From assembly GCA_965232165.1 (NCBI GenBank), contig CBDDOY010000001.1:496001-560000 (forward strand): a stretch of DNA of 64,000 bases, given 5' to 3'. The notes under the pieces are model-generated. The model searched no databases and was not told the origin of the DNA. It was given only the letters and a program-made list of their open reading frames with translations. This document shows positions 8,449 through 18,227 of the stretch, piece by piece; position 1 is the first letter of the stretch; each line of letters starts with the position of its first letter. The position numbers and the translations under genes were made by a program. This DNA comes from UBA2779 sp965232165 (lineage in GTDB: Bacteria; Spirochaetota; Spirochaetia; DSM-2461).

Positions 8449-9552
8449 GTGGCGACATATATCCTAAAAAGACTGTTGTTGCTCTTGCCCACCCTCTGGG
8501 CGGTGATCACGCTGAATTTTTTTATCGTGCAGATCGCTCCGGGCGGTCCGGTAGATCAATTCATAGCTAATGCCCAGGGCATTTCGTCCAATATGTCCAT
8601 GGAACGCATCTCCGGCACAGGTCAGCAGGAAGCCGGTGCGGTAGACTCCGCCGACAAGGGCCCGACGAATTCATACCGGGGCGCCAGAGGGCTGGACGCG
8701 AAGGTAATAGCGGAAATCGAACGGCAATTCGGTTTTGATAAGCCTCTCCATGTCCGGTATCTCCGCATGCTCCGGGACTACCTTCTCTTCGACTTTGGAG
8801 ACAGTCTCTTCAAGGCCCGTTCCGTTGTGAAGCTTGTGCTCGAACGCATGCCGGTGTCGATTTCTCTAGGACTCTGGACCACACTCATCGTCTATCTCGT
8901 GTCTATTCCCCTGGGTATACGCAAGGCCATTCGTGACGGGTCGCGCTTTGATCGATGGACCAGTGCGGTGATAATATTCGGGAATGCCGTGCCATCATTC
9001 TTATTTGCTGTTTTGCTTATCATCCTATTTTCCGGGGGATCCTTTCTCGCCATTTTTCCCCTTCGGGGGCTGGTGTCTCCCCACTGGAAGAATTTAAGCC
9101 TTGGGATGAAGATTGTCGACTATTTCTGGCATTTGACTCTTCCCCTCATAGCCATGCTCATCGGAGGCTTTGCATCCCTCACCTTATTGACGAAGAACTC
9201 ATTTATGAACGAGATAGGCAAGCAGTATGTGATGACAGCCAAGGCCAAGGGTCTCTCCGAACACCGGATACTCATCGGCCATGTGTTCCGCAATGCCATG
9301 CTCCTCATCATCGCCGGTTTTCCCGGCGCCTTTGTTTCCATGCTTTTCACTTCTTCTGTGATTATCGAAACTATTTTTTCCCTCAATGGACTTGGGCTTC
9401 TGGGTTTTGAGGCCGTAATGCAGCGGGATTATCCGGTTATCTTCGGCACTCTCTACATCTCAACTCTTCTGGGTTTAGCGATGAACCTGATTTCCGATTT
9501 AATGTACACCATAGTCGATCCACGTATCGATTTCGAAAAAAGGAGAGTCTAA
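8449..9552 (+). CDS. Oligopeptide ABC transporter permease (YejB-like)
   Basis: 367 residues, GTG start. The first helix (MATYILKRLLLLLPTLWAVI) is followed by QIAPGGPVDQF and then a long periplasmic loop of about 100 residues, the hallmark of YejB compared with shorter DppB. The inner-membrane permease domain follows, with the EAA-type loop around KGLSEHRILIGHVFRNAML. It forms the translocation pore with the next gene product. Two bases separate it from the next gene. Confidence 0.9.
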   Translation: MATYILKRLLLLLPTLWAVITLNFFIVQIAPGGPVDQFIANAQGISSNMSMERISGTGQQEAGAVDSADKGPTNSYRGARGLDAKVIAEIERQFGFDKPLHVRYLRMLRDYLLFDFGDSLFKARSVVKLVLERMPVSISLGLWTTLIVYLVSIPLGIRKAIRDGSRFDRWTSAVIIFGNAVPSFLFAVLLIILFSGGSFLAIFPLRGLVSPHWKNLSLGMKIVDYFWHLTLPLIAMLIGGFASLTLLTKNSFMNEIGKQYVMTAKAKGLSEHRILIGHVFRNAMLLIIAGFPGAFVSMLFTSSVIIETIFSLNGLGLLGFEAVMQRDYPVIFGTLYISTLLGLAMNLISDLMYTIVDPRIDFEKRRV

Positions 9553-9553
9553 G

Positions 9554-10570
9554 ATGGATGCGCTCGGTGCCGAACGGTTAAGGCGATTTAAGCGTAACAA
9601 GGCAGGGCTTATATCGGCCTGGGTATTCGGGACAATGTTCTTTGTCAGCCTCTTTGCCGAATTCCTAGCCAACGACAAACCCATAGTCCTCGGCTACCAA
9701 AGTCGGCTCTATTTTCCCGTCTTCACAGATTATCCTGAAACAGCCTTCGGCGGCCTGTTCGAAACAACTGCCGATTACCGTGATCCGTATGTGGCGAACC
9801 TCATTAAAAAGGATGGCTGGATGGTCTGGCCGCCTATCCGCTTCAATTATACCACGATCAACTACAACCTGCCCAGCCCTGCGCCATCGCCGCCGACGAG
9901 GGAGAATCCTCTCGGAACCGATGACAGGGGGAGAGATGTGATGGCGCGTATCATCTATGGGTTTCGCATCTCGGTTCTCTTCGGTTTAATCCTCACACTG
10001 GTATCATCGCTGGTCGGCACCTCGGCAGGGGCATTCATGGGCTATTACGGCGGGAAGCTTGATATCTTAGGACAGCGATTCGTCGAGGTGTGGAGAAGCT
10101 TGCCGACTCTCTTCCTCCTCATCATTCTTTCCAGCGTGGTACAGCCCAATTTCTGGTGGCTTCTCGGCATACTGCTTCTTTTCAGTTGGATGAGTTTCGT
10201 CGGCGTAGTACGGGCAGAGTTCTTGCGCGTGAGAAATTTCGAGTACGTTCTATCGGCCAAGGCCATGGGGCTTTCCGATATAAAAATTATTTACCGCCAC
10301 ATTCTTCCCAATGCGATGGTGGCGACTCTCACCTTCATGCCTTTCACGCTAAGCGGAGCCATCACCTCCATTACAGCCTTGGATTTTCTTGGTTTCGGCC
10401 TGCCTCCCGGGTCGCCCTCTCTTGGAGAACTGTTGGCACAGGCCAAGGCCAACCTGCAGGCGCCGTGGCTGGGATTGTCGGTATTTTTCATTCTGGCGCT
10501 CATTCTTACCCTTCTGGTATTCATCGGAGAGGCCGTGCGGGACGCCTTTGACCCACGGAAGGCATCCTGA
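9554..10570 (+). CDS. Oligopeptide ABC transporter permease (YejE-like)
   Basis: 338 residues. Starts with RRFKRNKAGLISAWVF, the N-terminal cytoplasmic and first-helix pattern of DppC/YejE permeases. Then comes a long external loop with NPLGTDDRGRDVMARIIYG, diagnostic of this subfamily, and the EAA loop SAKAMGLSDIKIIYRHILPN, which contacts the ATPase. C-terminal FLGFGLPPGSPSLGELL is also conserved. Its last base is shared with the start of the ATPase gene. Confidence 0.92.
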   Translation: MDALGAERLRRFKRNKAGLISAWVFGTMFFVSLFAEFLANDKPIVLGYQSRLYFPVFTDYPETAFGGLFETTADYRDPYVANLIKKDGWMVWPPIRFNYTTINYNLPSPAPSPPTRENPLGTDDRGRDVMARIIYGFRISVLFGLILTLVSSLVGTSAGAFMGYYGGKLDILGQRFVEVWRSLPTLFLLIILSSVVQPNFWWLLGILLLFSWMSFVGVVRAEFLRVRNFEYVLSAKAMGLSDIKIIYRHILPNAMVATLTFMPFTLSGAITSITALDFLGFGLPPGSPSLGELLAQAKANLQAPWLGLSVFFILALILTLLVFIGEAVRDAFDPRKAS

Positions 10571-12252
10571 TGAACACACAATGCCGCCCCCAGCCGGAAA
10601 ACCTCTTGGAAATTCGCAATCTGCACATAGGGTTTAAGAAGAACGATGCCATCAACGAAGTTGTGCATGGTGTAGATTTAACCCTTTCTGCGGGCCAAAC
10701 CCTGGCCCTGGTAGGCGAGAGCGGTTCGGGGAAAACCGTGACAGCCCAGTCCATTCTGCGGCTTCAGCCCGAATCTCTGGTGTCCTACACCGGTGGATCT
10801 ATTCTTTTCGAGGGCATTTCCATCCTTGATGCCGATGAAGCCCATATGAGAGGTCTGAGGGGGTCGGCGATTGGCATGATTTTCCAGGAGCCGCTCACCT
10901 CTCTCAATCCATTACACAGCATCAAAATGCAACTGAATGAGTCTTTGTTTCTGCATCAGGGCCTCAAGCCGGAACAGGCCACCCCTATTTCCTTGAGATG
11001 GCTGAACCATGTTGGTCTACGGGAAGCCGAAGAACGACTCAATGCCTATCCCCATCAGTTATCCGGCGGAGAGCGCCAGCGTGTGATGATTGCCATGGCG
11101 ATGATGAACGGTCCCCGCCTGCTCATTGCGGACGAACCTAGCACCGCATTGGATGTTACCGTGCAGGCCGAGGTGCTTGCGCTGATAAACCGGCTGCGGA
11201 TTGAAACAGACATGGCCGTTTTATTCATCACTCACGATCTGGGCATAGTGAAACATTTTGCCGGGCAGATAGCGGTGATGCAGGATGGCTGTATCGTCGA
11301 GACCGGCGCCACAGAAGAAGTATTCGCTCATCCGGCGCACGAATACACTCGTATGCTCTTGAATACCGAGCCTAAAGAAGAATATCCCGCATCCGATGAG
11401 AGCAGGCCGTTCCTGATGGAGTTCTCCGATCTTAAGGTGCATTTTCCCGTTCAGCGGGGCCTTTTCCGCCATGTCGTCGGCCACATAAAGGCCGTCGATG
11501 GCGTTAGCGCCCAGGTGAGAGAGGGGCAGACCCTGGGGGTAGTTGGAGAGAGCGGGTCAGGAAAAACCACCCTGGGCAAGGCTCTTCTGCGTCTCGAAAA
11601 CAGTCAGGGGATCATCCTGTTCGACGGGAAGCCCATTTCCGGATTGAATCGCAAGGACCTGCGTCCCTTTCGGCGGCAGATACAGATTGTATTCCAAGAC
11701 CCTTTCGGTTCTTTGAGTCCGAGAATGACCATCGAACGCATCATAGGAGAGGGTCTTGAGATACATGAGATTGCCGGCAAATCGGAGAGAAAAAACCTTA
11801 TCCAAACAGCCATGGAAGAAGTAGGACTAGACCCTGATCTTCGTGACCGCTATCCACATCAATTTTCCGGCGGCCAGCGGCAGCGCATTGCACTCGCGCG
11901 GGCACTGATTCTCAAGCCGCGGCTTCTCATCCTGGACGAGCCCACCTCGTCCCTGGACAGAACCATTCAGTACCAGGTTATTCAGCTTCTCAAAGACCTT
12001 CAAAGCCGCCATAACCTTACCTACATATTCATAAGCCATGACATGGCGTTGATACGCAATCTCTGTCATGCTATCGCCGTGATGAAAGATGGTAAAATCG
12101 TCGAAGCTGGTGTAACGGATCGTCTCCTCAATCATCCTAAGCATCCATATACTCAGCAGCTTCTCCATACGGCATTCAAAGTGTTTCCCCCCTTGTCTCA
12201 AAATACCCCGCAGCATCAGCCCGTTCTAGGCCATGAACGGAACGGCTTCTAA
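10570..12252 (+). CDS. Oligopeptide ABC transporter ATPase with two nucleotide-binding domains (YejF-like)
   Basis: 560 residues with two complete ABC domains. Domain 1 has Walker A GESGSGKT (about 50-57), signature LSGGERQRV and Walker B LLIADEP. Domain 2 has GESGSGKTTLGK, FSGGQRQRIALARAL and LLILDEPTSSLD. The fused double ATPase is characteristic of YejF and completes a YejABEF-type uptake system. The stop is followed by an AT-rich stretch holding the promoter of the RND operon. Confidence 0.94.
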   Translation: MNTQCRPQPENLLEIRNLHIGFKKNDAINEVVHGVDLTLSAGQTLALVGESGSGKTVTAQSILRLQPESLVSYTGGSILFEGISILDADEAHMRGLRGSAIGMIFQEPLTSLNPLHSIKMQLNESLFLHQGLKPEQATPISLRWLNHVGLREAEERLNAYPHQLSGGERQRVMIAMAMMNGPRLLIADEPSTALDVTVQAEVLALINRLRIETDMAVLFITHDLGIVKHFAGQIAVMQDGCIVETGATEEVFAHPAHEYTRMLLNTEPKEEYPASDESRPFLMEFSDLKVHFPVQRGLFRHVVGHIKAVDGVSAQVREGQTLGVVGESGSGKTTLGKALLRLENSQGIILFDGKPISGLNRKDLRPFRRQIQIVFQDPFGSLSPRMTIERIIGEGLEIHEIAGKSERKNLIQTAMEEVGLDPDLRDRYPHQFSGGQRQRIALARALILKPRLLILDEPTSSLDRTIQYQVIQLLKDLQSRHNLTYIFISHDMALIRNLCHAIAVMKDGKIVEAGVTDRLLNHPKHPYTQQLLHTAFKVFPPLSQNTPQHQPVLGHERNGF

Positions 12253-12274
12253 CCCAGTAAATTTTCAATTCCAT

Positions 12275-12302
12275 TTGACATATTTCACCCGATGAGTATA
12301 AA
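12275..12302 (+). promoter_or_regulatory. Sigma70-type promoter of the RND efflux operon
   Basis: TTGACA, 16-bp spacer, TATAAA. The -10 box ends six bases before the ATG of the membrane fusion protein, so transcription should begin at or next to the start codon. Confidence 0.6.
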
Positions 12303-12308
12303 TAGCAT

Positions 12309-13397
12309 ATGAGCAATATAGGTAAAATCACAATCCTCACATTCACCGCAGTCCTTGCCCTGTCAATGACCGCATGTTTAAGGAAGCCCGACAGCAAGGC
12401 AGGTGCGACACCAAAAGCCGTGACACAGGAACCAAGGAACATCGCCGTCGAGGGAGTTGTCGTCGATAGAGGGTTTCTCATGGATGAAATTCGCAGCGCG
12501 GGCGTGGTAGAAGGAATTAGAGAAGCATGGATAATCTGTGAAACCGAAGGTCTGATACAGGAGCTGCACTTTCGCCTCGGCAGCAATGTACGGGAAGGCG
12601 AAGTTCTTCTAATCATCGAAAACACCTTGGCAGCCCAAAATCAGGAGTCCGCAGAGGGGCAGTATCAAACGGCATTGCTGGAGTATGAGGCCGCCAAGCG
12701 TTCTAAGGATAACGGCAGCATATCCGATCTCCAATTCAGCCAAACCTACGGTCGCTTTCTCTCCGCTAAGACTGTTCTCTCTACGGCAAAAGACGCCTAT
12801 GAAAACACCTTCATAAAAGCCCCTTTTGCCGGGGCCATCGCCTCTAAGGGCCGTGAATTAGGAGTTGGCAACTATGTTGCCCGAGGCGCCCGTGTTGCCC
12901 GCGTCGTCGATTATTCGGCATATCAGGCTGAAGTAAGCGTTGGGGAAGGGCAGATCCTATTAGTTCGGGAAAATGCGAAGGTGAAAATAACCGGCAATGA
13001 CGGACTTCCCCGCACTGGATGGGTGAGCGCTGTATCCGCCGGCAGTGACGACAGCACCGGGAGTTTCACGGTCATCGTGAACTGGAGGCCGCTTAAGAAT
13101 GACAGACTCAAATCCGGCATGTCAGTTGATGTGGTGATTGAACCCATGGGGGAGATTGATCACATCATCGCCCCGGCGACGGCCATCCTCATTCGTGGAG
13201 GTGAAAAATTCGTCTATGTCGATGTGGATGGTACGGCCGAACTCCGGCGCATTGATACGGGAAACCAGCTAGGGGAGCGAATCGAGGTTTTCTCCGGCCT
13301 GGAATCTGGGGACATATTGATCACAAGCGGCCTTGCGTCTCTAAGTCCTGAAGTGAATATAACGACAACCATTATCAATGATGGCGAGGAATACTGA
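12309..13397 (+). CDS. RND efflux membrane fusion lipoprotein (AcrA/HlyD-type)
   Basis: 362 residues. Signal MSNIGKITILTFTAVLALSM followed by TAC makes a lipobox with Cys at about 23. Then come the biotinyl-lipoyl half motifs (EGLIQELHFRLGSNVREGEV and FIKAPFAGAIASKGRELGVG), a short helical hairpin, a beta barrel, and the membrane-proximal domain ending in VFSGLESGDILITSGL. It links the inner-membrane pump encoded next to an outer-membrane factor, which is not in this window. No Shine-Dalgarno sequence is visible. The start sits directly at the predicted transcription start, and its stop overlaps the pump start. Confidence 0.9.
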   Translation: MSNIGKITILTFTAVLALSMTACLRKPDSKAGATPKAVTQEPRNIAVEGVVVDRGFLMDEIRSAGVVEGIREAWIICETEGLIQELHFRLGSNVREGEVLLIIENTLAAQNQESAEGQYQTALLEYEAAKRSKDNGSISDLQFSQTYGRFLSAKTVLSTAKDAYENTFIKAPFAGAIASKGRELGVGNYVARGARVARVVDYSAYQAEVSVGEGQILLVRENAKVKITGNDGLPRTGWVSAVSAGSDDSTGSFTVIVNWRPLKNDRLKSGMSVDVVIEPMGEIDHIIAPATAILIRGGEKFVYVDVDGTAELRRIDTGNQLGERIEVFSGLESGDILITSGLASLSPEVNITTTIINDGEEY

Positions 13398-16300
13398 TGC
13401 GAATAGGTCAATTCTCTGTTTCAAACCCAGTTTTTGTAAACATCCTCATGATAGCTATACTCGTCATTGGCTCCCTTACGCTCTACCGAATGCCCAAGGA
13501 GCAGTTCTCCGAGGTTCCGTTCTACTTCATCAATATCATGGTGCCCTGGCCCGGAGTGTCCGCCGAAGAAATTGAACAGCAGGTAGCCATTCCCATTGAA
13601 GAAGAAATGCAAGGGTTGGATGAACTGGACTCGGTCAGTTCCTTCAGCGCCGAGGGGGTGGGAATAGTAAACATCCGGTTTGATGATGGGATCAGCCAGG
13701 ACAAGTTCGACAAACTCTATACCGATGTAAACACTAAATTCTCTAAGGTTGATTTACCGGAAGACAGCTTGAATCCATCCGTAAATACATTTTCCTCCAA
13801 CGATTTTGCTCCCGTTATCGAAATCATCCTCTCAGGGGATGTCGGTTATGATGAGTTAGTTAAATCGGCTGAACGTCTGGTCGATCCCTTGCGCAGAATA
13901 AGAGAGGTGCAGGATGTAACCATCATCGGTGACCGTGATAGACAGATCATTCTTTCCACGGACCGAGCGGATATTGAGGCTCGCGGCATATCCCTGGATG
14001 AGCTTGTGAGGGCGGTGAAATCGCGAAACGTGAATGTCCCCGGGGGAACCTTGAATACTGACACAAGAAACTACCTTGTGCGCACGGTTGGGGAAGTGGA
14101 TGATATTACCGCCTTTGGCGAGGTTATAATCCGCCAAACTACGGATGCCTCCGGACTCGTCCGTGTCCGGGATGTGGCCCGAGTATTCGAGGAATACGAT
14201 AAGGATGGGCAAAGGGTGCGTCTTGATGGAGAAACCGCCATAACCGTTCGGATTACCAAGGTTCCCAAGGGCAACTCAATCCGCATCATCAAAGAAGTGA
14301 AAAAAGCGAAGGAGGAGTGGGATGATAGAATCTCTGACGACATCGAGATAAGTTATCTCAATGATTCTTCCTATCCGATACAATCCAGTATTCGCATACT
14401 TCTGAACAACGCTATTTTCGGGCTAATTTTCCTGATCGTCATACTCTGCCTGTTTATTGGCCTTAGAAATGCGCTGATAACGGCATTAGGCATACCGGTT
14501 ACTTTTGCCATTACGTTCATACTTCTCGAAGCCACGGGTCAAACTTTCAATACGAACACCCTCTTCGGCATGGTTCTCGTTCTAGGACTCATCGTAGATC
14601 ACGCCATCGTGATTACCGAGAATTGTTTCCGCTACCGCCAGCAGGGTCTCAATCTCTATGATGCGGCGGTTCAGGGGACAAACCAAGTGGCCATCCCCGT
14701 TATCGCGGCCACGGCGACTACGGTGGCCGCCTTTCTTCCCCTGATGATAGTGCCTGGAACCATGGGGAAATTTTTGAGAGTCATACCTCTCACCGTAACA
14801 ATTGCACTGGTGGCTTCCACCGCCGAAGCCCTGGTGTTCCTTCCGTCTCACTACTCCGATTGGCCGATTGGTAAGAATGTGAGAAAACAAGAGCGAGTAT
14901 TCAACATATTTCGCAGGGCATTTCGGCGTTTTTCGGCAATCACATATAAAAGAAGGATACTGACGGTAGCCCTTACCCTCACCTTCATGGTTGCCTCTTT
15001 CGGACTGATTCCTTTTCTTCAACAAGACCTCTTCAGTGGAGAGGATAACACCGTATTCTACATCGATATCACTATGCCTCCCGGGACGCCCATGGACCGA
15101 ACCGATCGAATAACCGCTAAATTTGAAGAGAAATTCATCCCGTTAGTCGGCAACGGGGAGGTAAGCGCCGTCAACACCTCCGTTGGATTCCTCTCCGGTC
15201 AAACCGGCAATTCAGAAGGATCCGCCGTGGCCCAAATCGTCATCGACTTAACCGAAAGAGCGGAAGGCCGTGAACGTTCAATTACCGCCATCATGGCCGA
15301 AGCGAGAAAAATGACAGAAGGCATCCCTGGTCCTGACAAGGTATTGTTCAGGAAGGCGATTAGCGGCCCTCCCACTGATCCTCCTTTTTCGTTCAGGATC
15401 TTCGGTGATAGCTATTCCGAACTCTTGATTATATCCGACCGCATACGCAACGAACTGGCAGATGAGGAAACGGTCTTCAACATTGAGGATAACTACGAAC
15501 CTGGAACACCGGAGCTGGTAGTTCGGGTTAACGAGGAACGAGCCTCATCCTATGGCTTGTCGGTATCATCAATAGGAAGCTATCTCAGGGCTTCGGTGGA
15601 AGGAATTGAAGCCACAACATTCTTCAAAGACAATGAAACGCTGGATGTCGTGGTGCGATTCTCCGACTCGGAGAAATTCAACCCCAGCATATTGAGCCAG
15701 TTGCGCATACCCACCCCGGCAGGGATTTCTATCCCGTTCTCCACAGTCGCGGGCATTGAAAGCGGAGACTCTCTTGCGGTGATCAAGCGCTATGAAGGCC
15801 GGCGGGAAGTAACGGTAACGGCCGACACCTACACCAAGGAAGGCATTTCGGCCATCAATGCGCGGATAGAGGCGATGTATGAAGCCGAATTCGCTAACCG
15901 TTATCCAAATGTGGAGTTCTCCATCGGCGGTGAATTCGCCGAGTTTAATAACCTGCTTACCCAAATTCTCAGGATATTCCTTATCGGAATCTTCCTGATA
16001 TACATCATTCTCGGCACCCAGTTTAAGAGTTATACTCAGCCTTTTCTCATCCTGTTTTCGGTGCCCCTGGCATTCTCCGGTGTGCTGATTTTCCTGATAG
16101 CTTCTAACACAATGTTCAGCATCCCCGTCATCTATGCAGGCGTGGCCCTGGCCGGTATAGCCGTCAACGATGCCATCGTCCTGATCAGTTTCATCAATGA
16201 ACGGCGCAAAAATGGTGATGCCGTAACGGATGCCGTGCTGACGGCCTCAGAGACAAGACTAAGGCCCATCTTATTGACCAGCCTTACGACTATTGCAGGG

Positions 16301-16486
16301 CTTACTCCAACGGCGCTTGGTCTTGGCGGCGAATCCGTTGTTTGGGGACCAATGGCAGGGACTATCATCTTCGGATTGTTATTCTCCACATTGGCCACCC
16401 TCGTGTTCATACCCGCATTCTACGGAGTCCTATTCGATAAGAAGCCTAAGAAGAAGGAGGTTCTGATTGTCGATGATATATCATAG
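13397..16486 (+). CDS. RND family efflux permease (HAE/AcrB-like)
   Basis: 1029 residues, full length for the AcrB superfamily. Twelve transmembrane helices are arranged as 1+5 and 1+5, with two large periplasmic loops. The first helix is preceded by SVSNPVFVNILMI; porter-domain motifs include WPGVSAEEIEQQVAIPIE and YNLNDSS-like elements. At the proton-relay positions the helix-4 motif reads GLIVDHAIVITEN, giving Asp-His where AcrB has Asp407-Asp408. The helix-10 motif reads GIAVNDAIVLISF, with Asn where AcrB has Lys940. Substrate is unknown. Coupled to the membrane fusion protein upstream and overlapping the TPR gene downstream. Confidence 0.92.
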   Translation: MRIGQFSVSNPVFVNILMIAILVIGSLTLYRMPKEQFSEVPFYFINIMVPWPGVSAEEIEQQVAIPIEEEMQGLDELDSVSSFSAEGVGIVNIRFDDGISQDKFDKLYTDVNTKFSKVDLPEDSLNPSVNTFSSNDFAPVIEIILSGDVGYDELVKSAERLVDPLRRIREVQDVTIIGDRDRQIILSTDRADIEARGISLDELVRAVKSRNVNVPGGTLNTDTRNYLVRTVGEVDDITAFGEVIIRQTTDASGLVRVRDVARVFEEYDKDGQRVRLDGETAITVRITKVPKGNSIRIIKEVKKAKEEWDDRISDDIEISYLNDSSYPIQSSIRILLNNAIFGLIFLIVILCLFIGLRNALITALGIPVTFAITFILLEATGQTFNTNTLFGMVLVLGLIVDHAIVITENCFRYRQQGLNLYDAAVQGTNQVAIPVIAATATTVAAFLPLMIVPGTMGKFLRVIPLTVTIALVASTAEALVFLPSHYSDWPIGKNVRKQERVFNIFRRAFRRFSAITYKRRILTVALTLTFMVASFGLIPFLQQDLFSGEDNTVFYIDITMPPGTPMDRTDRITAKFEEKFIPLVGNGEVSAVNTSVGFLSGQTGNSEGSAVAQIVIDLTERAEGRERSITAIMAEARKMTEGIPGPDKVLFRKAISGPPTDPPFSFRIFGDSYSELLIISDRIRNELADEETVFNIEDNYEPGTPELVVRVNEERASSYGLSVSSIGSYLRASVEGIEATTFFKDNETLDVVVRFSDSEKFNPSILSQLRIPTPAGISIPFSTVAGIESGDSLAVIKRYEGRREVTVTADTYTKEGISAINARIEAMYEAEFANRYPNVEFSIGGEFAEFNNLLTQILRIFLIGIFLIYIILGTQFKSYTQPFLILFSVPLAFSGVLIFLIASNTMFSIPVIYAGVALAGIAVNDAIVLISFINERRKNGDAVTDAVLTASETRLRPILLTSLTTIAGLTPTALGLGGESVVWGPMAGTIIFGLLFSTLATLVFIPAFYGVLFDKKPKKKEVLIVDDIS

Positions 16487-17291
16487 AAGAAATGCCAGCC
16501 TGAGGATTTGCATCTTTGCCACGACTCTATTTATGTTCGCTCTGCTGCACCCCATTCACGGTGTGTTCTCTGATGATACCCCTTTTCAGTACTTAAATGA
16601 CCAAGACAGGACGTTCAAGGACAAGGGAATGGACTTGTTTCTGCAAGTTGCCGTTGAATTGTGGTCCGGCCAGGTTCAACTCGAGAGAACCATGACTCTT
16701 CTTGACCAGGTTGAGGCCGACTTCAATGCCATCCAAGATGCTGCATCGCGAAACTACTTGCTGTCACGAATCGAACTATACCGAGGCAGGACGGTGTTGT
16801 TGTCATCCAAAAAAATTCGTGCCAAAGACAAGGCTCGTGCACGAGCCCATTTCGAGAAATCAATGACACTGGTCCAGCAATCCCTGGACCTATACGAAAG
16901 TGCCGACGGATACAGGGTTCTTGCCGATGCGGGATCCTCCTGGATGGCCACCAAGGGCTTGGGCGGTATAATAAAGATGGCGCCAAATGTTAAGAAATGG
17001 TCGGATAAGGCCATCGCAATAAACCCCGAAAACGCCTTATCGGTGATTATCAGCTCACAGGGACAGATACATGCTCCTAAGGCATCCGGCGGGAACCCCC
17101 AGGAGGCTGTAAGGCGGCTAACTGCCTTGATTGTCCGTCCAGACTTGAGCAATATCGAGCGGTTCCGGGCTTATTTGAGTTTAGTTCAAGCTCATAAGAA
17201 GCTAAAAAACAAAGATGAATCCGCACACTTCTGTAAAGAGCTGCAAAAAATTTTCCCCAATAGCCTCTTCTTGCAACAATGCCGGACTTAA
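16467..17291 (+). CDS. Exported TPR-like protein of unknown function
   Basis: About 274 residues (TTG at 16467 or ATG at 16473; an AGGAGG-like site favours either). A hydrophobic segment (about 12-33) ending before FSDDTPF looks like a signal peptide. The rest is helical with TPR-like pairs, for example ARAHFEKSMTLVQQSLDLYE and AIAINPENALS, and a C-terminal IFPNSLFLQQC. It overlaps the end of the RND permease by 20 bases, so it is the third gene of the efflux operon and may be a periplasmic accessory. No named family recognised. Confidence 0.7.
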   Translation: MSMIYHRRNASLRICIFATTLFMFALLHPIHGVFSDDTPFQYLNDQDRTFKDKGMDLFLQVAVELWSGQVQLERTMTLLDQVEADFNAIQDAASRNYLLSRIELYRGRTVLLSSKKIRAKDKARARAHFEKSMTLVQQSLDLYESADGYRVLADAGSSWMATKGLGGIIKMAPNVKKWSDKAIAINPENALSVIISSQGQIHAPKASGGNPQEAVRRLTALIVRPDLSNIERFRAYLSLVQAHKKLKNKDESAHFCKELQKIFPNSLFLQQCRT

Positions 17292-17691
17292 TACCGCAGG
17301 ACTTAGAACTCAGAATTCATCATAGGAGCGATGCCATCCGTTGACATAGAACTGGAGGCTCTGTATAATAGGATTCGACTTAAAAGCTGGTGTATGCACG
17401 ATTCGTTACGGAGTTTGTGTATTTGAAGAAGCCTGTCGGAGGCGATTTTGGACGAAAATGGTTGTATTAATACCGTCAGCGTAATGATGTGGACCGACCG
17501 AGAGATAACAACTTCAGGGCATATTTTCAGTGCCGTTATCACTGCATCGTCTGGGCCGTCATGAATTCTCTGGCTGTTGTGCTAGCAGTCGGGAAATCCG
17601 ATGATATTCGGACTCCTGTCTTCTCATCGTAGTTGTACACGGCCCTCGTGTCGATTTCGTATTTTTCCGTCTTTTCCAATCGACGAAATTT
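17292..17691. other. Intergenic leader region
   Basis: 400 bases with no convincing gene. It contains the perfect consensus promoter at 17341-17369 and a hairpin-capable segment near 17503-17540 (GATAAC paired with GTTATC). It leads into a broken glycosyltransferase. Confidence 0.45.
17341..17369 (+). promoter_or_regulatory. Perfect consensus sigma70 promoter
   Basis: TTGACA, exactly 17 bp, TATAAT on the plus strand. The only gene downstream in the same direction is a glycosyltransferase pseudogene starting 320 bases later. Confidence 0.7.
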
Positions 17692-18227
17692 ATGAGAGTC
17701 CTGCTCTGCACCCATATCTACCCGAGTGCCGACAACCCCGGTTACGGTATCTTTGTTGCCGCGCATGAGACGGCCATGAAGCGCCGCGTGATCGAGTTTG
17801 TGCACTGTGTGAGTCCTGAGAAGCCCTATTCGGTCTTCGGCAAGCTGTGGAAATACCTGCTCTTGCACCTGAGGGCATGGCGCTCCGTACTGACTGATTC
17901 GACCTTATCCACTTGCATTACGCAGGCTGAGCCCATTTCTTGGCCGTCTCGCCCGTGTTATTGCTGCATCGGCAACCCTCTCTGCCCATCGTGGTTACTG
18001 TGCACAGCGGTGATATACATCCGCTTGCCTACAGAGGATTGAAAAACAGCATCGTCCGGTTCTTCCTGAAACACATATCGATTGTCATCGGTGTAAGCGA
18101 CGAGTTGGTCAAACTCACGATGGACAAAACCGGTACGCCCGAATCGCGTATGCGGCGCATCGATATGGGCGTGGATCTGTCGCTATTCAAGCCCGCCCTG
18201 CCGGGCGGCAAAGACGAAGCGAAAATA
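17692..18227 (+). pseudogene. Glycosyltransferase family 4, N-terminal fragment, broken
   Basis: The frame starts MRVLLCTHIYPSADNPGYG, a typical GT-B opening with the glycine loop. After about 60 codons a frameshift and an in-frame TGA (after HYAG) interrupt it. The second frame restores conserved GT4 blocks: VVTVHSGDIHPLAYRG, IVIGVSDELVKL and MGVDLSLFKP. The gene is cut at 18227 by an IS256-type element and its catalytic C-terminal half is absent from the window. Probably a decayed surface-polysaccharide gene. Confidence 0.75.

Noticed and set aside
14582..15025. 147-codon minus-strand frame inside the RND permease
   Set aside because: Antisense shadow of a strongly conserved gene.
17539..17868. 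109-codon minus-strand frame whose C-terminal half looks protein-like
   Set aside because: Half of it is antisense to the glycosyltransferase fragment, no ribosome-binding site and no family match; could be a gene scrap but not supportable.
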